Below, in pieces: positions 10,157 through 19,696 of a DNA stretch of 64,000 bases; position 1 is the first letter of the stretch, and each line of letters opens with the position of its first letter. The notes beneath the pieces were generated by a model. It worked only from the letters and a program-made list of their open reading frames with translations, searched no databases and had not been told where the DNA came from. Location of the stretch: positions 1-64,000 of the forward strand of contig CDRNVI010000083.1 in assembly GCA_977017575.1 (NCBI GenBank), in the 5' to 3' direction. This DNA comes from Paramoeba atlantica. Its lineage: Eukaryota > Discosea. The position numbers were made by a program, and so were the translations under genes.

Positions 10157-11043
10157 CAAATTGGCCACTTCTAAAACATGGTCACTTCCACAACATGGTC
10201 ACTTCCACAACATGGCCAGCTGGCCATGATGATATCTTTTAAGATAGAGTATTTTGAGGATGTAACTAACTTGCGCATATGACGCTGTTGGGTGCATCCC
10301 TTATGCGGAGAGTGTCTCTGGCCAGCTGGCCACCCTTCCACAACTAGGCCAGCTGGCCGCCCTTCCACAACATGGCCAGCTGGCCACCCTTCCACAACAT
10401 GGCCAGCTGGCCACCCTTCCACAACATGGCCAGCTGGCCACCCTTCCACAACATGGCCAGCTGGCCACCCTTCCACAACATGGCCAGCTGGCCACCCTTC
10501 CACAACATGGCCAGCTGGCCACCCTTCCACAACATGGCCAGCTGGCCACCCTTCCACAACATGGCCAGCTGGCCACCCTTCCACAACATGGCCAGCTGGC
10601 CACCCTTCCACAACATGGCCAGCTGGCCACCCTTCCACAACATGGCCAGCTGGCCACCCTTCCACAACATGGCCAGCTGGCCACCCTTCCACAACATGGC
10701 CAGCTGGCCACCCTTCCACAACATGGCCAGCTGGCCACCCTTCCACAACATGGCCAGCTGGCCACCCTTCCACAACATGGCCAGCTGGCCACCCTTCCAC
10801 AACATGGCCAGCTGGCCACCCTTCCACAACATGGCCAGCTGGCCACCCTTCCACAACATGGCCAGCTGGCCACCCTTCCACAAATTGGCCACTTCTAAAA
10901 CATGGTCACTTCCACAACATGGTCACTTCCACAACATGGCCAGCTGGCCATGATGATATCTTTTAAGATAGAGTATTTTGAGGATGTAACTAACTTGCGC
11001 ATATGACGCTGTTGGGTGCATCCCTTATGCGGAGAGTGTCTCT
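10157..11043. repeat. 724-bp higher-order duplication: spacer, 20-unit satellite block, spacer copy
   Basis: A unique spacer at about 10,157-10,320 (ATTGGCCACTTCTAAAACATGG to GGAGAGTGTCTCTG) recurs essentially identically at 10,881-11,043. Between them lies a second block of about 20 satellite units (10,321-10,880). The spacer itself contains a degraded unit and the sequence TGATGATATCTTTTAAGATA. The arrangement is what unequal exchange between satellite arrays would leave. Confidence 0.9.
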
Positions 11044-11370
11044 GCATCGCTCCATTGCGGGGAATCACGCTTATGCCATAATAAGAAGCTGGAACGGATA
11101 GCAGCTCGGGAGAGTGACGCCCGACATTTAGCCCCCAAATCTTCGTCCCCTCCAAACAAACGATTAATATCCGCTGAGGAGGCTACCAGACCACCTCGTG
11201 CTCCAATTTCGAATACGAGGAGGTACGTGTTCGGGTGCACTGTTCGTCGTTCGTGTAATAGGGCGTTGTACTTGAGGCGTTTATATTCATTCCAGCTGGC
11301 CACCCTTCCACAACATGGCCAGCTGGCCACTCTTCCACAACACTCTCCCACCCCCGTGGGACTCACTCAG
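11044..11370. other. Unique spacer between two tandem arrays
   Basis: No convincing gene. Two further satellite units with the GGCCAGCTGGCC palindrome sit at about 11,293-11,340. The rest is unique, of mixed composition, and without a recognisable product on either strand. Confidence 0.5.
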
Positions 11371-11374
11371 TGGA

Positions 11375-12015
11375 CTCACTCAACGTGAGTCACTGCCCCA
11401 CGTGGCAGTGCTCTGACTCTCTCACGTGCCACTGTAGGTACAGTGCCGATGCAGTCGCTACCTTACGTGGCAGTACTCTCACTCTCTCACGTGCTACTGC
11501 AGCTGCACTGCATCACTGCAGTCACTGCCTCACGTGGCACTACTCTTACTCTCGCACGTGCCACTGCAGCTGCACTGCATCACTGCCTCACGGGGCACTG
11601 CTCTCACTCTCTCACGTGCCACTGTAGGTACAGTGCCGATGCAGTCACTGCCTCACGTGGCAGTACTCTCACTCTCTCACGTGCTACTGCAGCTGCACTG
11701 CATCACTGCAGTCACTGCCTCACGTAGCACTGCCTGTCACTCTGCCACTGTATGTACACTGCAATCACTGCCTCACGTGGTAGTACACTTACTCTCTCAC
11801 GTGCTACTGCAGCTGCACTGCATCACTGCAGTCACTGCCTCACGTGGCAGTAATCTTACTCTCTCACGTGCCACTGCAGCTACACTGCAGTCACTGCCTC
11901 ACGTGGCACTACTCTTACTCTCGCACGTGCCACTGCAGCTGCACTGCATCACTGTGCAATCACTGCCTCACGTGGCACTGCTCTCACTCTCTCAAGGGCC
12001 ACTGTAGCTACACAC
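11375..12015. repeat. Complex tandem array rich in CACGTG and CTGCAG palindromes
   Basis: Degenerate repeats of roughly 60-70 bp alternate the blocks CACTGCCTCACGTGGCA, CTCTCTCACGTGC and CTGCAGCTGCACTGCATCA. A larger unit including GTAGGTACAGTGCCGATGCA occurs twice (about 11,433 and 11,626), giving a higher-order period near 190 bp. CACGTG is an E-box core, and the array holds more than ten of them. Open frames across it are by-products of repetition. Confidence 0.85.
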
Positions 12016-12039
12016 TGTACCACTCGGACCTGCACATTA

Positions 12040-12110
12040 TTTTTCTCTCTCTATATATATACAAAATGCAAACCGTGTTTTTGGTGGCCAGCTGGCCACT
12101 TTTTTCAAGA
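12040..12110 (+). repeat. Direct copy of the satellite leader (also at 7,695-7,760)
   Basis: The stretch with TATATATACAAAATGCAAACC followed by GTGTTTTTGGTGGCCAGCTG repeats, with few changes, the sequence that precedes the 27-bp satellite at 7,700-7,755. The two copies bracket the whole 7.7-12.1 kb tandem-repeat domain in the same orientation. They may mark the ends of one large element or of a duplication. Confidence 0.7.
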
Positions 12111-12183
12111 AAAAAAAATCTGAAAAAAAAAATCGTTCTGAATTTGTTTTTTTCGCGATTTTGAGCATATAATTTTTTTTGTT

Positions 12184-12262
12184 CAAAAATGTCGATGCCG
12201 GGAATCGAACCGCGGACATCCAGCGTCAAAATGGACCCCCTTTACCAACTGGACTACTCAAA
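12184..12262 (-). pseudogene. tRNA-like pseudogene
   Basis: On the minus strand there is an exact A-box-like TAGTCCAGTTGG and a B-box GGTTCGATTCC about 32 bases apart, followed by CGACATTTTT, a pol III-type T run. The acceptor, anticodon and T stems pair poorly (several mismatches) and the anticodon cannot be fixed with confidence. This is a degenerate tRNA or the head of a tRNA-derived SINE, not a working tRNA gene. Confidence 0.5.
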
Positions 12263-12519
12263 GGACTCTCCTTAGTCAACCAGTTTGTCGTATCGCAGAC
12301 CTTTGCAGACGCACTTTTTTTACCAAAAGTGTTCTACAATTTGGGAAATGAGGTCGTTGTAGATGATTCTTCGAGTATTAAAGAGTTCATCTAATGAGCT
12401 ACTGCTACGTTTTAAAATTTTGAAAAAACTCGATCTCTCACTTCTTTGAGGGGCATTTTCAAGTTTTGGAATTAACCTTAGTAAGCGAGTTAGATACTCC
12501 GTATCTCCCTCAATTCTGT

Positions 12520-12735
12520 CGCAGGGCTACGCTCACAGTTGGGCCTTGCTCGCAAACGTGGGCTTTTGCCTCTAGACGTGGGCTTCGCTCGCAGTCGAGC
12601 CTTGCCTCCAGACAGGTAAACTAGGTGATGCAATATAAGACAAAAATACACAATCCTGCGGAAGTAGCAGGCATACACTATGCTATTTCCTGCGGAAGTA
12701 GCAGGCATAGGTTCTCAGTGCGCGACCCGCACACC
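12520..12735. repeat. Dispersed repeat shared with the 5.3-6.7 kb element
   Basis: GGGCTACGCTCACAGTTGGG followed by CCTTGCTCGCA, and a CCTGCGGAAGTAGCAGGCAT motif with TCAGTGCGCGACCC, are both also found at about 6,325-6,470 and 5,612-5,650. The two blocks occur in the opposite order relative to each other in the two places. Probably remnants of the same non-autonomous family. Confidence 0.7.
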
Positions 12736-12739
12736 CCCC

Positions 12740-12927
12740 CTGGACCCCCCCCCTGGACCCCCCATTTTTTTCAATTTTTTTTTTCAGTTTTGGACCACCG
12801 GAGCCCCCTTTTATATTTTTTTCTTCTATTATATTACTGTGTTCCTCTTTATATTTTCACTGTTTTTGTTCACTTTGTTTTCAATAATCGAGTGTAGAGC
12901 GGTAGTTTTACAACCACCGCAATGAAC
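12740..12927 (+). repeat. Copy of the dispersed terminal repeat ending in CTACCGC/CCACCGC palindrome
   Basis: The copy starts in runs of C with TGGACCCCCC, passes through CAGTTTTGGACCACCGGAGC, and ends TCGAGTGTAGAGCGGTAGTT then TTACAACCACCGCAAT. The same sequence ends the elements at 18,780-18,974 and, reversed, 61,329-61,550; a fragment is at 17,259-17,350. GCGGTAGTT and AACCACCGC form a short terminal palindrome. Confidence 0.8.
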
Positions 12928-14623
12928 TCCTTTACACCACCCCTATTCCCGAGAATGTGCCCGAATACTGGACAAGACGAGCTGTCAGGATAGACGGAGA
13001 GAAACCCACGCCAGACACGGGGAAGATAACAGACAATGAGGAGACGAATCACTCCCTCGTCATACGAACAAACATGACACAGCCTCAAGCGAACCCTGAC
13101 ACCAACGCTTCACCTGCAACCAAGACTCCGAAACGCAAAACACCGAATTCCACTCCACAATACGCCATACAACGTGAATGCCCAGCGGCAGGTTGCACCT
13201 GGAAGACTCCCCCACACGGAGAGCAATGGCAAGCGTTCTACAATTATGTAGCTCACCGAAATGGTAAAAATATTTCAACTGATTGGTGGGAAAAGGAAGG
13301 TAGATTCCTTTGCAAGGATTGCATCCGACATTACGACAAAATCAAACAGAACTCTCACCTTAAGCACTGTAAAGGACGAAACCAACCCGTTCGATCACTA
13401 ACCCCGCCCATGCCGACGTCTTTTTCGGAGAAAATAAATGAAGAGCATCCAGTTGATCCACTTCCACCTCTTATCTCAGTTTGTTCACTTCCTTTAAGCA
13501 CCTGTAAGGACGTCCCCAATTGCTGCAGATTCTTGTGGGCCAGAATTTTGAGTGAAGCTTTAACATCCGCTGTCAAAGAAAACACGGTGCAGGCCTGGAC
13601 CCTCCTCGCGATGCTTCCGAAGTGCGTTCTCCCGGCCCCTTACCGTGGCGGTCGTAAAGGGCGCACATCGTACTCCACATATGTGGAAAAACGCATGGAG
13701 CTCTGGCTCGGTGGAGACTACCTTCTCCTCTGGGACCAAGCCCTGAAGGATGGCGAGAGAAAACGCTCGAAGCCCAGGAACCCATAAAGTGACGAAGATA
13801 GAGCGGCAATAAGAGCAGAGCTCTTGGTGCGTCAGGGTGAATTCTCTAGAGGAATGGCCGCCATATCTGCAGCTACCATGGCCCCGGACAACGAGGAGAC
13901 CCTTGCCAGGCTGTTTGAAAAACAACCAGAGCCCCACGAAAATCCCCTCGAGGAAGATCCACCGCCGATTAAGGGTGCCCCTCTACAGTGGCAAGAAGCA
14001 GAGGTCAGGAATGCGGTTCAAAGCTTTCACAGGGGGTCTTCCGCCGGTACAATGGGCCTCCTTCCTGAGCATCTCCAGTCGGCTATTTTGGAACACGAGG
14101 ACAAAAACGTAAATCCTCTCTCAGCTCCCACACGCCTCGTGAACCACTTACTCGAGGGAAAGGCGCCGCCTGAAGTTCAGCAGTTCTATGCAGGAGCTAG
14201 GCTTTGCGCTCTGGAGAAAGGCAAAGACGACGTACGGCCCATTGCGGCGGGCGAAACCCTAAGGCGCCTAGTAAGAAAGGCAGCATGCCTCGCCGTAAAG
14301 GAGAAGGCGGGAACGTTATTCCGTGGACGCCAATACGGTGTTGCCGCATCTGCGGGGGCCGAACGAGTGATTCATCTCTGTCGGAAAACTATGCTCAACA
14401 ACATGGGGAGCGACAAGCTGATTTTCTGCAAGGTTGATCTGCGAAACGCTTTTAACAACGTCAGCAGACCCGTCTTCGCTCTTCTCACGCGCCTACATTT
14501 TCCGGAACTTTCGACCTGGGTAGAATCGTGCTACTCAAGTCCGATTTGCCTCACGTATGGAAACAATTTCATCCCTTCAGCCGAAGGCGTGCAACAAGGT
14601 GATCCTTTAGGCCCAATTTTATT

Positions 14624-15244
14624 CGGTTATGATCATACGCTCGTGGCGCAGAGATACGTCTCTCTGTGTGACGGCCGATACCATCAGCGCATGACCCGCA
14701 TACGACGGGTGTCACACAGAGAGTGGAGTGCGAGGTAGGAGACGAGTCGCCCATCGGTCATGCTACAGCACGTATAGCCATGGTTCATGCTGCAACACGG
14801 TCAAGCCGTGGGTTCAGGCGGTAAGATGGTCTATCGTGGATCATGATGCATCATGGGGAGGTCCGTTACCGCCGCACTCGCTACAGCATGTAGGGAGAGA
14901 GGGGTGCAAGTTCGCATCCCCTATACACGCATACAACGTGTCCTCCCGCTGTAGAACGCCCAGTGGTCCTCAAAGGAGGCCACCATGGCGCATAGATCCC
15001 GGGAGAAGAAAGCACGAGAAGTAGAGAGCCGGGGAGGGAAGAAAGCTCACTCGAAGAGAGCGCGCCGGGGAGGGGTGAAGAGTGCGAAGTGCTTCCCCTA
15101 CTTCCGCAACAAAGAGGGACAGTTCCATCTAGCCGTCAGCCGGAAACGGGCATTTAAAAATTAAGAATATGCCCGTTTCCGGGAAAAGAAAGGAAGGGCT
15201 AGAAAAATGTACCAACAAGGTACAGAAACTGTATCTTTATCTAG
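14624..15244 (-). mobile_element. Insertion inside the RT element carrying a spliced-leader-RNA-like unit
   Basis: The RT coding sequence breaks after GPILF and resumes with VLSEVTEEI... before YIDDG. Between them lie about 620 bp of unrelated DNA. Read on the minus strand it starts with a spliced-leader-exon-like sequence and an intron-like region, then GC-rich unique sequence. It contains an inverted repeat CTCTCTGTGTGAC/GTCACACAGAGAG (about 14,660-14,724) and, on the plus strand, pol III-box-like motifs (TGGCGCAGAGA near 14,646 and AGTTCGCATCC near 14,908). The flanks share only TTTAT, so the target duplication is uncertain. Confidence 0.6.
15129..15240 (-). ncRNA. Spliced-leader RNA-like unit
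   Basis: On the minus strand the exon-like part (15,240-15,213) ends ACAGTTTCTGTACCTTGTTG and is followed directly by GTACATTTTTC, i.e. a GT donor where SL RNA introns begin. The intron-like part folds well. An outer stem CTAGCC/GGCTAG (15,202-15,197 with 15,134-15,129) encloses a perfect 14-bp hairpin CCGGAAACGGGCAT/ATGCCCGTTTCCGG. The loop of that hairpin contains AATTTTTA, similar to an Sm-binding site. In Euglenozoa, SL RNA donates the capped leader in trans-splicing. The first bases of the exon are missing at the insertion boundary, so this copy is probably a pseudogene. Confidence 0.5.
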
Positions 15245-16068
15245 TGCTTTCTGAGGTGACGGAAGAGATAGCATCCCGATCAAACCTTGACTCGCAACTG
15301 TGGTACATCGACGATGGGGTTCTTATGGGAGAGGCTGTGGAGGTCAGAAAGGCGTTGGACGTTTTTTCGGAAGTTGGCCCCCGGTGCGGACTTTTCTTGA
15401 ATCCTGCGAAAAGTGAAATCATAACGCCACCTTCCTCGGCTCATCTCACAACGCTTTTTCCCGAGATCCCAAAGGCGAAAATCCGGCATGACGGGACCTT
15501 CGGTATCCTTGGGAGCCCGATCGGGTCGGACGAGCACTGCGCGGAGTTCCTGATGCAGCACGCCATCGACCCAGCACGTGAGACCCTAGCCGCCATAGTT
15601 TTAATAGGAGACCCCCAAGTGGCCAGTGCTCTAATCCGTCAATGCACGGAGTTCTGTCAGATGGTATACGCCCTCCTAACTGCACCCCCACAGGCCCTTA
15701 CCCATCTTTGCTTTTTACTAGACGACTCTGTCATGACGGCTGTAGAGTGGGCACTTTTTCCCCTGAACCTCCACGCACGTGATCAAATACTACGCAGGAA
15801 GCGCCACGGAGGCTTCGGTCTCAGATCGTCTACACTGCACGCAACGGTAGCATACGTTTCATCTGTCGCTCACGCCGCCGACATGGACGACTGGGACCCC
15901 TTGGAAGCTCAAGGATTTACTACCTCCGTGCAAGACGTAAACGATAAAGCAGGCGCAGCGCTTTTGGACCCATGCACAGGACGCACTCCCAAACAAAACA
16001 ATCCTCGCACAGATTCTGATCTACGTCATAGCTTGTCCTCGCAAGGCAAACGCCCTCGGCGGACACAG

Positions 16069-16262
16069 AATCCAGGCTAAAGTGGACGAGGGAGATACTA
16101 AAGGCACCTTTGGAAAACCACCACAAAAATGCAACAGTATCTCCCGTTAAAGATTCTTTTGTCCCATCCGAATCCTTTACAAATCGGGAGATACCGTTCC
16201 AGTTTCGAGGTAGTTTTCCAAAGGTGCCTTTAGTATCTCCCTCGTCCACTTTAGCCTGGATT
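16069..16262. repeat. MITE copy 1, about 194 bp, long TIRs
   Basis: The ends are AATCCAGGCTAAAGTGGACG and its complement, and pairing continues through GAGGGAGATACTAAAGGCAC (about 50 bp of near-perfect inverted repeat). The loop carries a second inverted pair (CAGTATCTCCCGTTAAA and GGGAGATACCGTTCC). It fused to the end of the RT element. Other copies are a partial one at 16,561-16,708 and a whole one at 17,350-17,540. Confidence 0.85.
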
Positions 16263-17349
16263 ACATAGCCATCCGAACATGCTCCCTATGGCGCTTTACA
16301 GCTTCCCATGCGAGGAAGTCGGCGTCGCCGCGGCAAAAAGGCAGAAGGCTCCGCCTTCTGCCTTTTTCCCTTGCGCCTCCTCCTTCCTCTAAGGCCTTGC
16401 GTGTCACACACTTCCAGGTAAATTTTGGACTATGTAGGTTGTATCGGAACAGGGTGGAGAAATATCGAATGAAGCCAAAGCGTATACACGTATATCAGGC
16501 CCGAAACTCTCAAAAAACGGTCTAGGAGTTGATTTGGGAAAAAATTATTTTTTCGGTATATAACGGTATCACCCGTTAAAGACCCTTTTGCCACATCAGA
16601 ATGCTCTACAAACGGGAGATACCGTTCCAGTTTCGAGGTGGTTTTCCAAAGGTGCCTTTAGTATCTCCCTCGTCCACTTTTAGCCTGGATTACTTTTTAG
16701 CCTGGATTACATAGCCATCCGAACATGTTCCATATGGCGCTTTACAGCTTCCCACGCGAGGAAGTCGTCGTTGCCTTCTGCCTTGCGCCTCCTCCTTCCT
16801 CTAAGGCCTTGCGTGTCACACACTTCCAGGTAAATTTTTGACTTTGTAGGTGTATTACCGGAACGGGGTGGAGAAATATCGTATGAAACCAAAGTGTACA
16901 CACGTATATCAGGCCCCAAACTCTCAAAAAACGGTCTAGGAGTTGATTTGGGAAAAAATTATTTTTTCGCTTTCGCCCATAAATTTTTGGTTTTTTTTTT
17001 TGAAAATTTCAAAAATTGCTATGATCACCCTGGTGGGGAGGGGGGGGGGGCAGGGGGTACCCATCGGAATTGTTGAAAAGCTAGTAATCTTGTCACTCAG
17101 TTCGATTCATACGTCTTTGTAAACATTTTTTTCGAAAACTCACCTGAAACGATATCGGGCACGAAATCGGGCCACAAATCCGGCGCGACGAATTAACCTA
17201 CGGTAGCGAGGGAATAGTATCTCCCTCAATAAAGTTTTATGTATAGTATTTAAAAGTTGCGGTGGTTGTAAAACTACCGCTCTACACTCGATTATTGAAA
17301 AAAAAAGTGAACAAAAACAGTGAAAATGTAAAGAGAAACACAGTAATAT
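16263..17349. repeat. Two tandem copies of a dispersed repeat, separated by a partial MITE
   Basis: Copy 1 (16,263-16,560) and copy 2 (16,709-17,165) share CATAGCCATCCGAACATG, TCTAAGGCCTTGCGTGT, GGAGAAATATCG and ACGGTCTAGGAGTTGATTTG. Copy 1 has a perfect hairpin AAAAAGGCAGAAGGC-TCC-complement (16,333-16,365) that is collapsed in copy 2. The MITE part at 16,561-16,708 lacks its left arm and duplicates its right tip (TTTTAGCCTGGATTAC twice). From 17,180 to 17,349 come the TACGGTAGCGAGGG motif and a fragment of the CTACCGC-type terminal repeat. No gene. Confidence 0.8.
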
Positions 17350-17540
17350 AACCCAGGCTAAAGTGGACGAGGGAGATACTAAAGGCACATTTGGCAAACT
17401 ACCACAAAACTGGAACGGTATCCCCCGGTTTGTTAAGCATTCTGATGTGACCCAAGAATTTAACGGGAGATACTGTTCCAGTTTTGTGGTAGTTTGCCAA
17501 ATGTGCCTTTAGTACCTCCCTCGTCCACTTTAGCTGGGTT
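17350..17540. repeat. MITE copy 3, 191 bp
   Basis: Ends are AACCCAGGCTAAAGTGGACG and CGTCCACTTTAGCTGGGTT. Arms are almost complementary over about 60 bp and include GGCACATTTGGCAAACTACC. The arms differ from copy 1 at shared positions (ACATTTGGCAA versus ACCTTTGGAAA), yet within each copy the two arms agree. The subfamilies therefore evolved as whole hairpins. Confidence 0.85.
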
Positions 17541-18090
17541 GCATAGCCATCGAAACATGCTCCCTAGGACATCTTACAGCTTCCCACGCGAGGAAGTCGG
17601 CGTCGCCGCGGCAAAAAGACAGAAGGCTCCGCCTTCTGCTTTTTGCCTTGCGCCTCCTCCTTCCTCTAAGGCCTTGCGTGTTACACACTTGCGGGTGAAT
17701 TTTGGACTTTGAAGGTGCATTACCATGGCAGACTGAAGAAATATCGAATGAAATCAAAGCGCATACAGGTATATCAGGCCCCAAATTCTCAAAAAACGGT
17801 CTAGGAGTTGATTTGGGAAAAATATATTTTTTGACTTTCACACATAATTTTTCAATTTTTTTTTCAAATTTCAAAAATTGCTATGATCACCCTGGTGGGG
17901 AGGGGGGGGGGGCAGGGGGTACCCATCGGAATTGTTGAAAAGCTAGTAATCTTGTCACTCAATTCGATTCATACGTCTTTGTAAACATTTTTTTCGAAAA
18001 CTCACCTGAAACGACACCGGGCACGAAATCGGGCATGAAATCGGGTATGAAATCGGGCACGAAATCGGGCCATAAATCGGACACGGCGAA
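17541..18090. repeat. Third copy of the dispersed repeat with a short GAAATCGGGC array
   Basis: The third copy of the repeat described at 16,263-17,165 includes the hairpin AAAAAGACAGAAGGC-TCC-GCCTTCTGCTTTTT (about 17,614-17,646) and the G-rich block near 17,897. It ends in four to five short direct repeats of GAAATCGGGCAC type (18,018-18,080). No coding sequence. Confidence 0.8.
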
Positions 18091-19653
18091 TTTTAGGCTC
18101 TTCGTTAAACGCGGTGGTTGCTTTCAACTTAGAAGTCGCTCATGCTGCGCGCTTCGCGTTGAAAACTACCACCGCGTTTAACGAAGAGACTAAAAAAGAA
18201 AATTTAGCCTGGAAAACGGAAAGATTATAGCCAAAAATAGCCGAATTTCGGGTAAAAATGGGGTGATTTTCGCGTATTTTTGCTTTCAGAGCGTGAAATC
18301 CGACATTCGCGCGTGGGAAATGACTCGTAGGCATGAATGGAAGCCTACCGAACGTATTGGGTAGAGAATATGACTCCAACCATACCATTCTTTCGACACA
18401 AAAATGCCCCTTTAGGTCCGAAAAATATTTTTTCACCTTTTTTAGTCAAAAATGGGTCATTTTGAGGGGCGCACCACGGTTCGAAGAAGGGATACCTTGC
18501 GAAAACAACTGCGGAGAAAGCTAGTGTAGGTCCCAAACTATCAAAATACAATAGGGGAAACGATTTTGGAAAAATACTTTTTTTTGTCATTTTTTTCGCC
18601 AAGTTGAAATTTTTTTCAAATTTTTTTTTCCGAAAAAATCCGAACTTGGCGGACCCGTCCTGTGGATACGCGGGGGGGTCACCCCCGGGTAGGGGGGTGG
18701 AAAATGCGCGCCAAGACCCCGGCTACCCTTTCTGCGGTTTTTCTTCGAAAACTAATTTTTTCGAAAAAATTTGCTCGACCATGACCCCCACTGGACCCCC
18801 CCCATGGACCCCCCATTTTTTTCAATTTTTTTTTTCAGTTTTGGTCCACCGGAGCCCCCTTTTATATTTTTTTCTTCTATTATATTACTGTGTTCCCCTT
18901 TATATTTCCACTGTTTTTGTTCACTTTTTTTTCAATAATCGAGTGTAGAGCGGTAGTTTTACAACCACCGCAATTAACCTACGGTAGCGAGGGAGTAGTA
19001 TCTCCCTCAATAGAAGAAAAAAATGCAAAAGAGGGCCCCGGCGGTCCAAAACTGAAAAAAAATTCAAAAAAATGTGGGGTCCAGGGGGGGGGTCCAGGAG
19101 GGGTCCATGGGCATGCGCCTGGATTTTTCGAATTTTTTGCTTTTCAAAATCGAGCGCAGGGAAGTGGTAGAGTAGGCCGCGGCGATAATTTTCCATACCC
19201 CCTGGGGGTACCCCCCCCGCCTGGTACGCGCAGGAGGGGTCCGACAAGGTCAAAAATTCCGAAATTTTTAGGGTGACCAAAAAAGATTTTTGACGCAAAA
19301 GATTTTTTGACCCAAAAAAAGTAAAAATATTATTTTTCCCAAATCGACTCCTAAATCGTATTTTAAGAGTTTGGGACCTCAGCTACCATTCTACGACGTT
19401 TTTATCGACAGATTCGACTCCTGCCCCTACTGGGAAGGCATCCAAAATGGCCCAAATTCGGTGTAAATTTTCGCAATTTTTGCCGAAAAATCGAGCTTTT
19501 ACCTCCAAAAAAGTAGATTATTCATGATCTTTTGGATATTTTTCTTTTTTAGGCTCTTCGTTAAACGCGGTGGTAGTTTTCAACGTGAAGCGCACAGCAT
19601 GAGTGACTTCTAAGTTGAAAACAACCACCGCGTTTAACGAAGAGACTAAAAAA
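18091..19653. mobile_element. Large foldback element with hairpin MITEs at both ends
   Basis: The left end (18,091-18,195) and right end (19,547-19,653) are each a near-perfect hairpin beginning TTTTAGGCTCTTCGTTAAAC and GCGGTGG, with a short loop. Between them two halves face each other: 18,196-18,974 and, diverged and reversed, 19,010-19,546. They share AGTTTTGGTCCACCGGAGCC and TGGACCCCCC blocks. They meet at a centre with CGGTAGTTTTACAACCACCG and TACGGTAGCGAGGGAGTAG. A full single half is found again, reversed, at 61,329-62,229. No transposase is encoded, so movement would need an enzyme from elsewhere. Confidence 0.7.
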
Positions 19654-19696
19654 GTTTCTAGTACTATAAAAGTACTATAATAAAGTTTTTAAAGTT

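Larger units (their letters stand above)
12943..16068 (+). mobile_element. Reverse-transcriptase element (non-LTR-like) with zinc-finger-like N part, broken
   Basis: The N-terminal part (about 12,957-13,787) has a C-x4-C ... H ... C-x2-C ... H-x4-C pattern of zinc-finger type (CPAAGCTW, FLCKDCIRHY, HLKHC). The reverse-transcriptase part shows VRPIAAGETLRRL, KVDLRNAFNNV, GVQQGDPLGPILF and, after an inserted segment, the catalytic WYIDDG and a downstream thumb-like region. No long terminal repeats, protease or integrase are seen, so a LINE-like family with a GxxGLxPEHL-type RT is favoured; the exact clade is not certain. The element is broken in a few places, has a roughly 0.6-kb insertion, and its tail merges with a MITE at 16,069. 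It is probably old relative to the satellite. Confidence 0.75.

Noticed and set aside
7583-10881. Very long ORFs (up to about 840 codons) on both strands made of nonapeptide repeats
   Set aside because: They follow from a stop-free 27-bp satellite; no conserved start, leader or unique domain supports a protein.
12957-16080. LTR retrotransposon
   Set aside because: No terminal direct repeats, protease, RNase H or integrase motifs were seen; the RT motifs fit a non-LTR-like family better.
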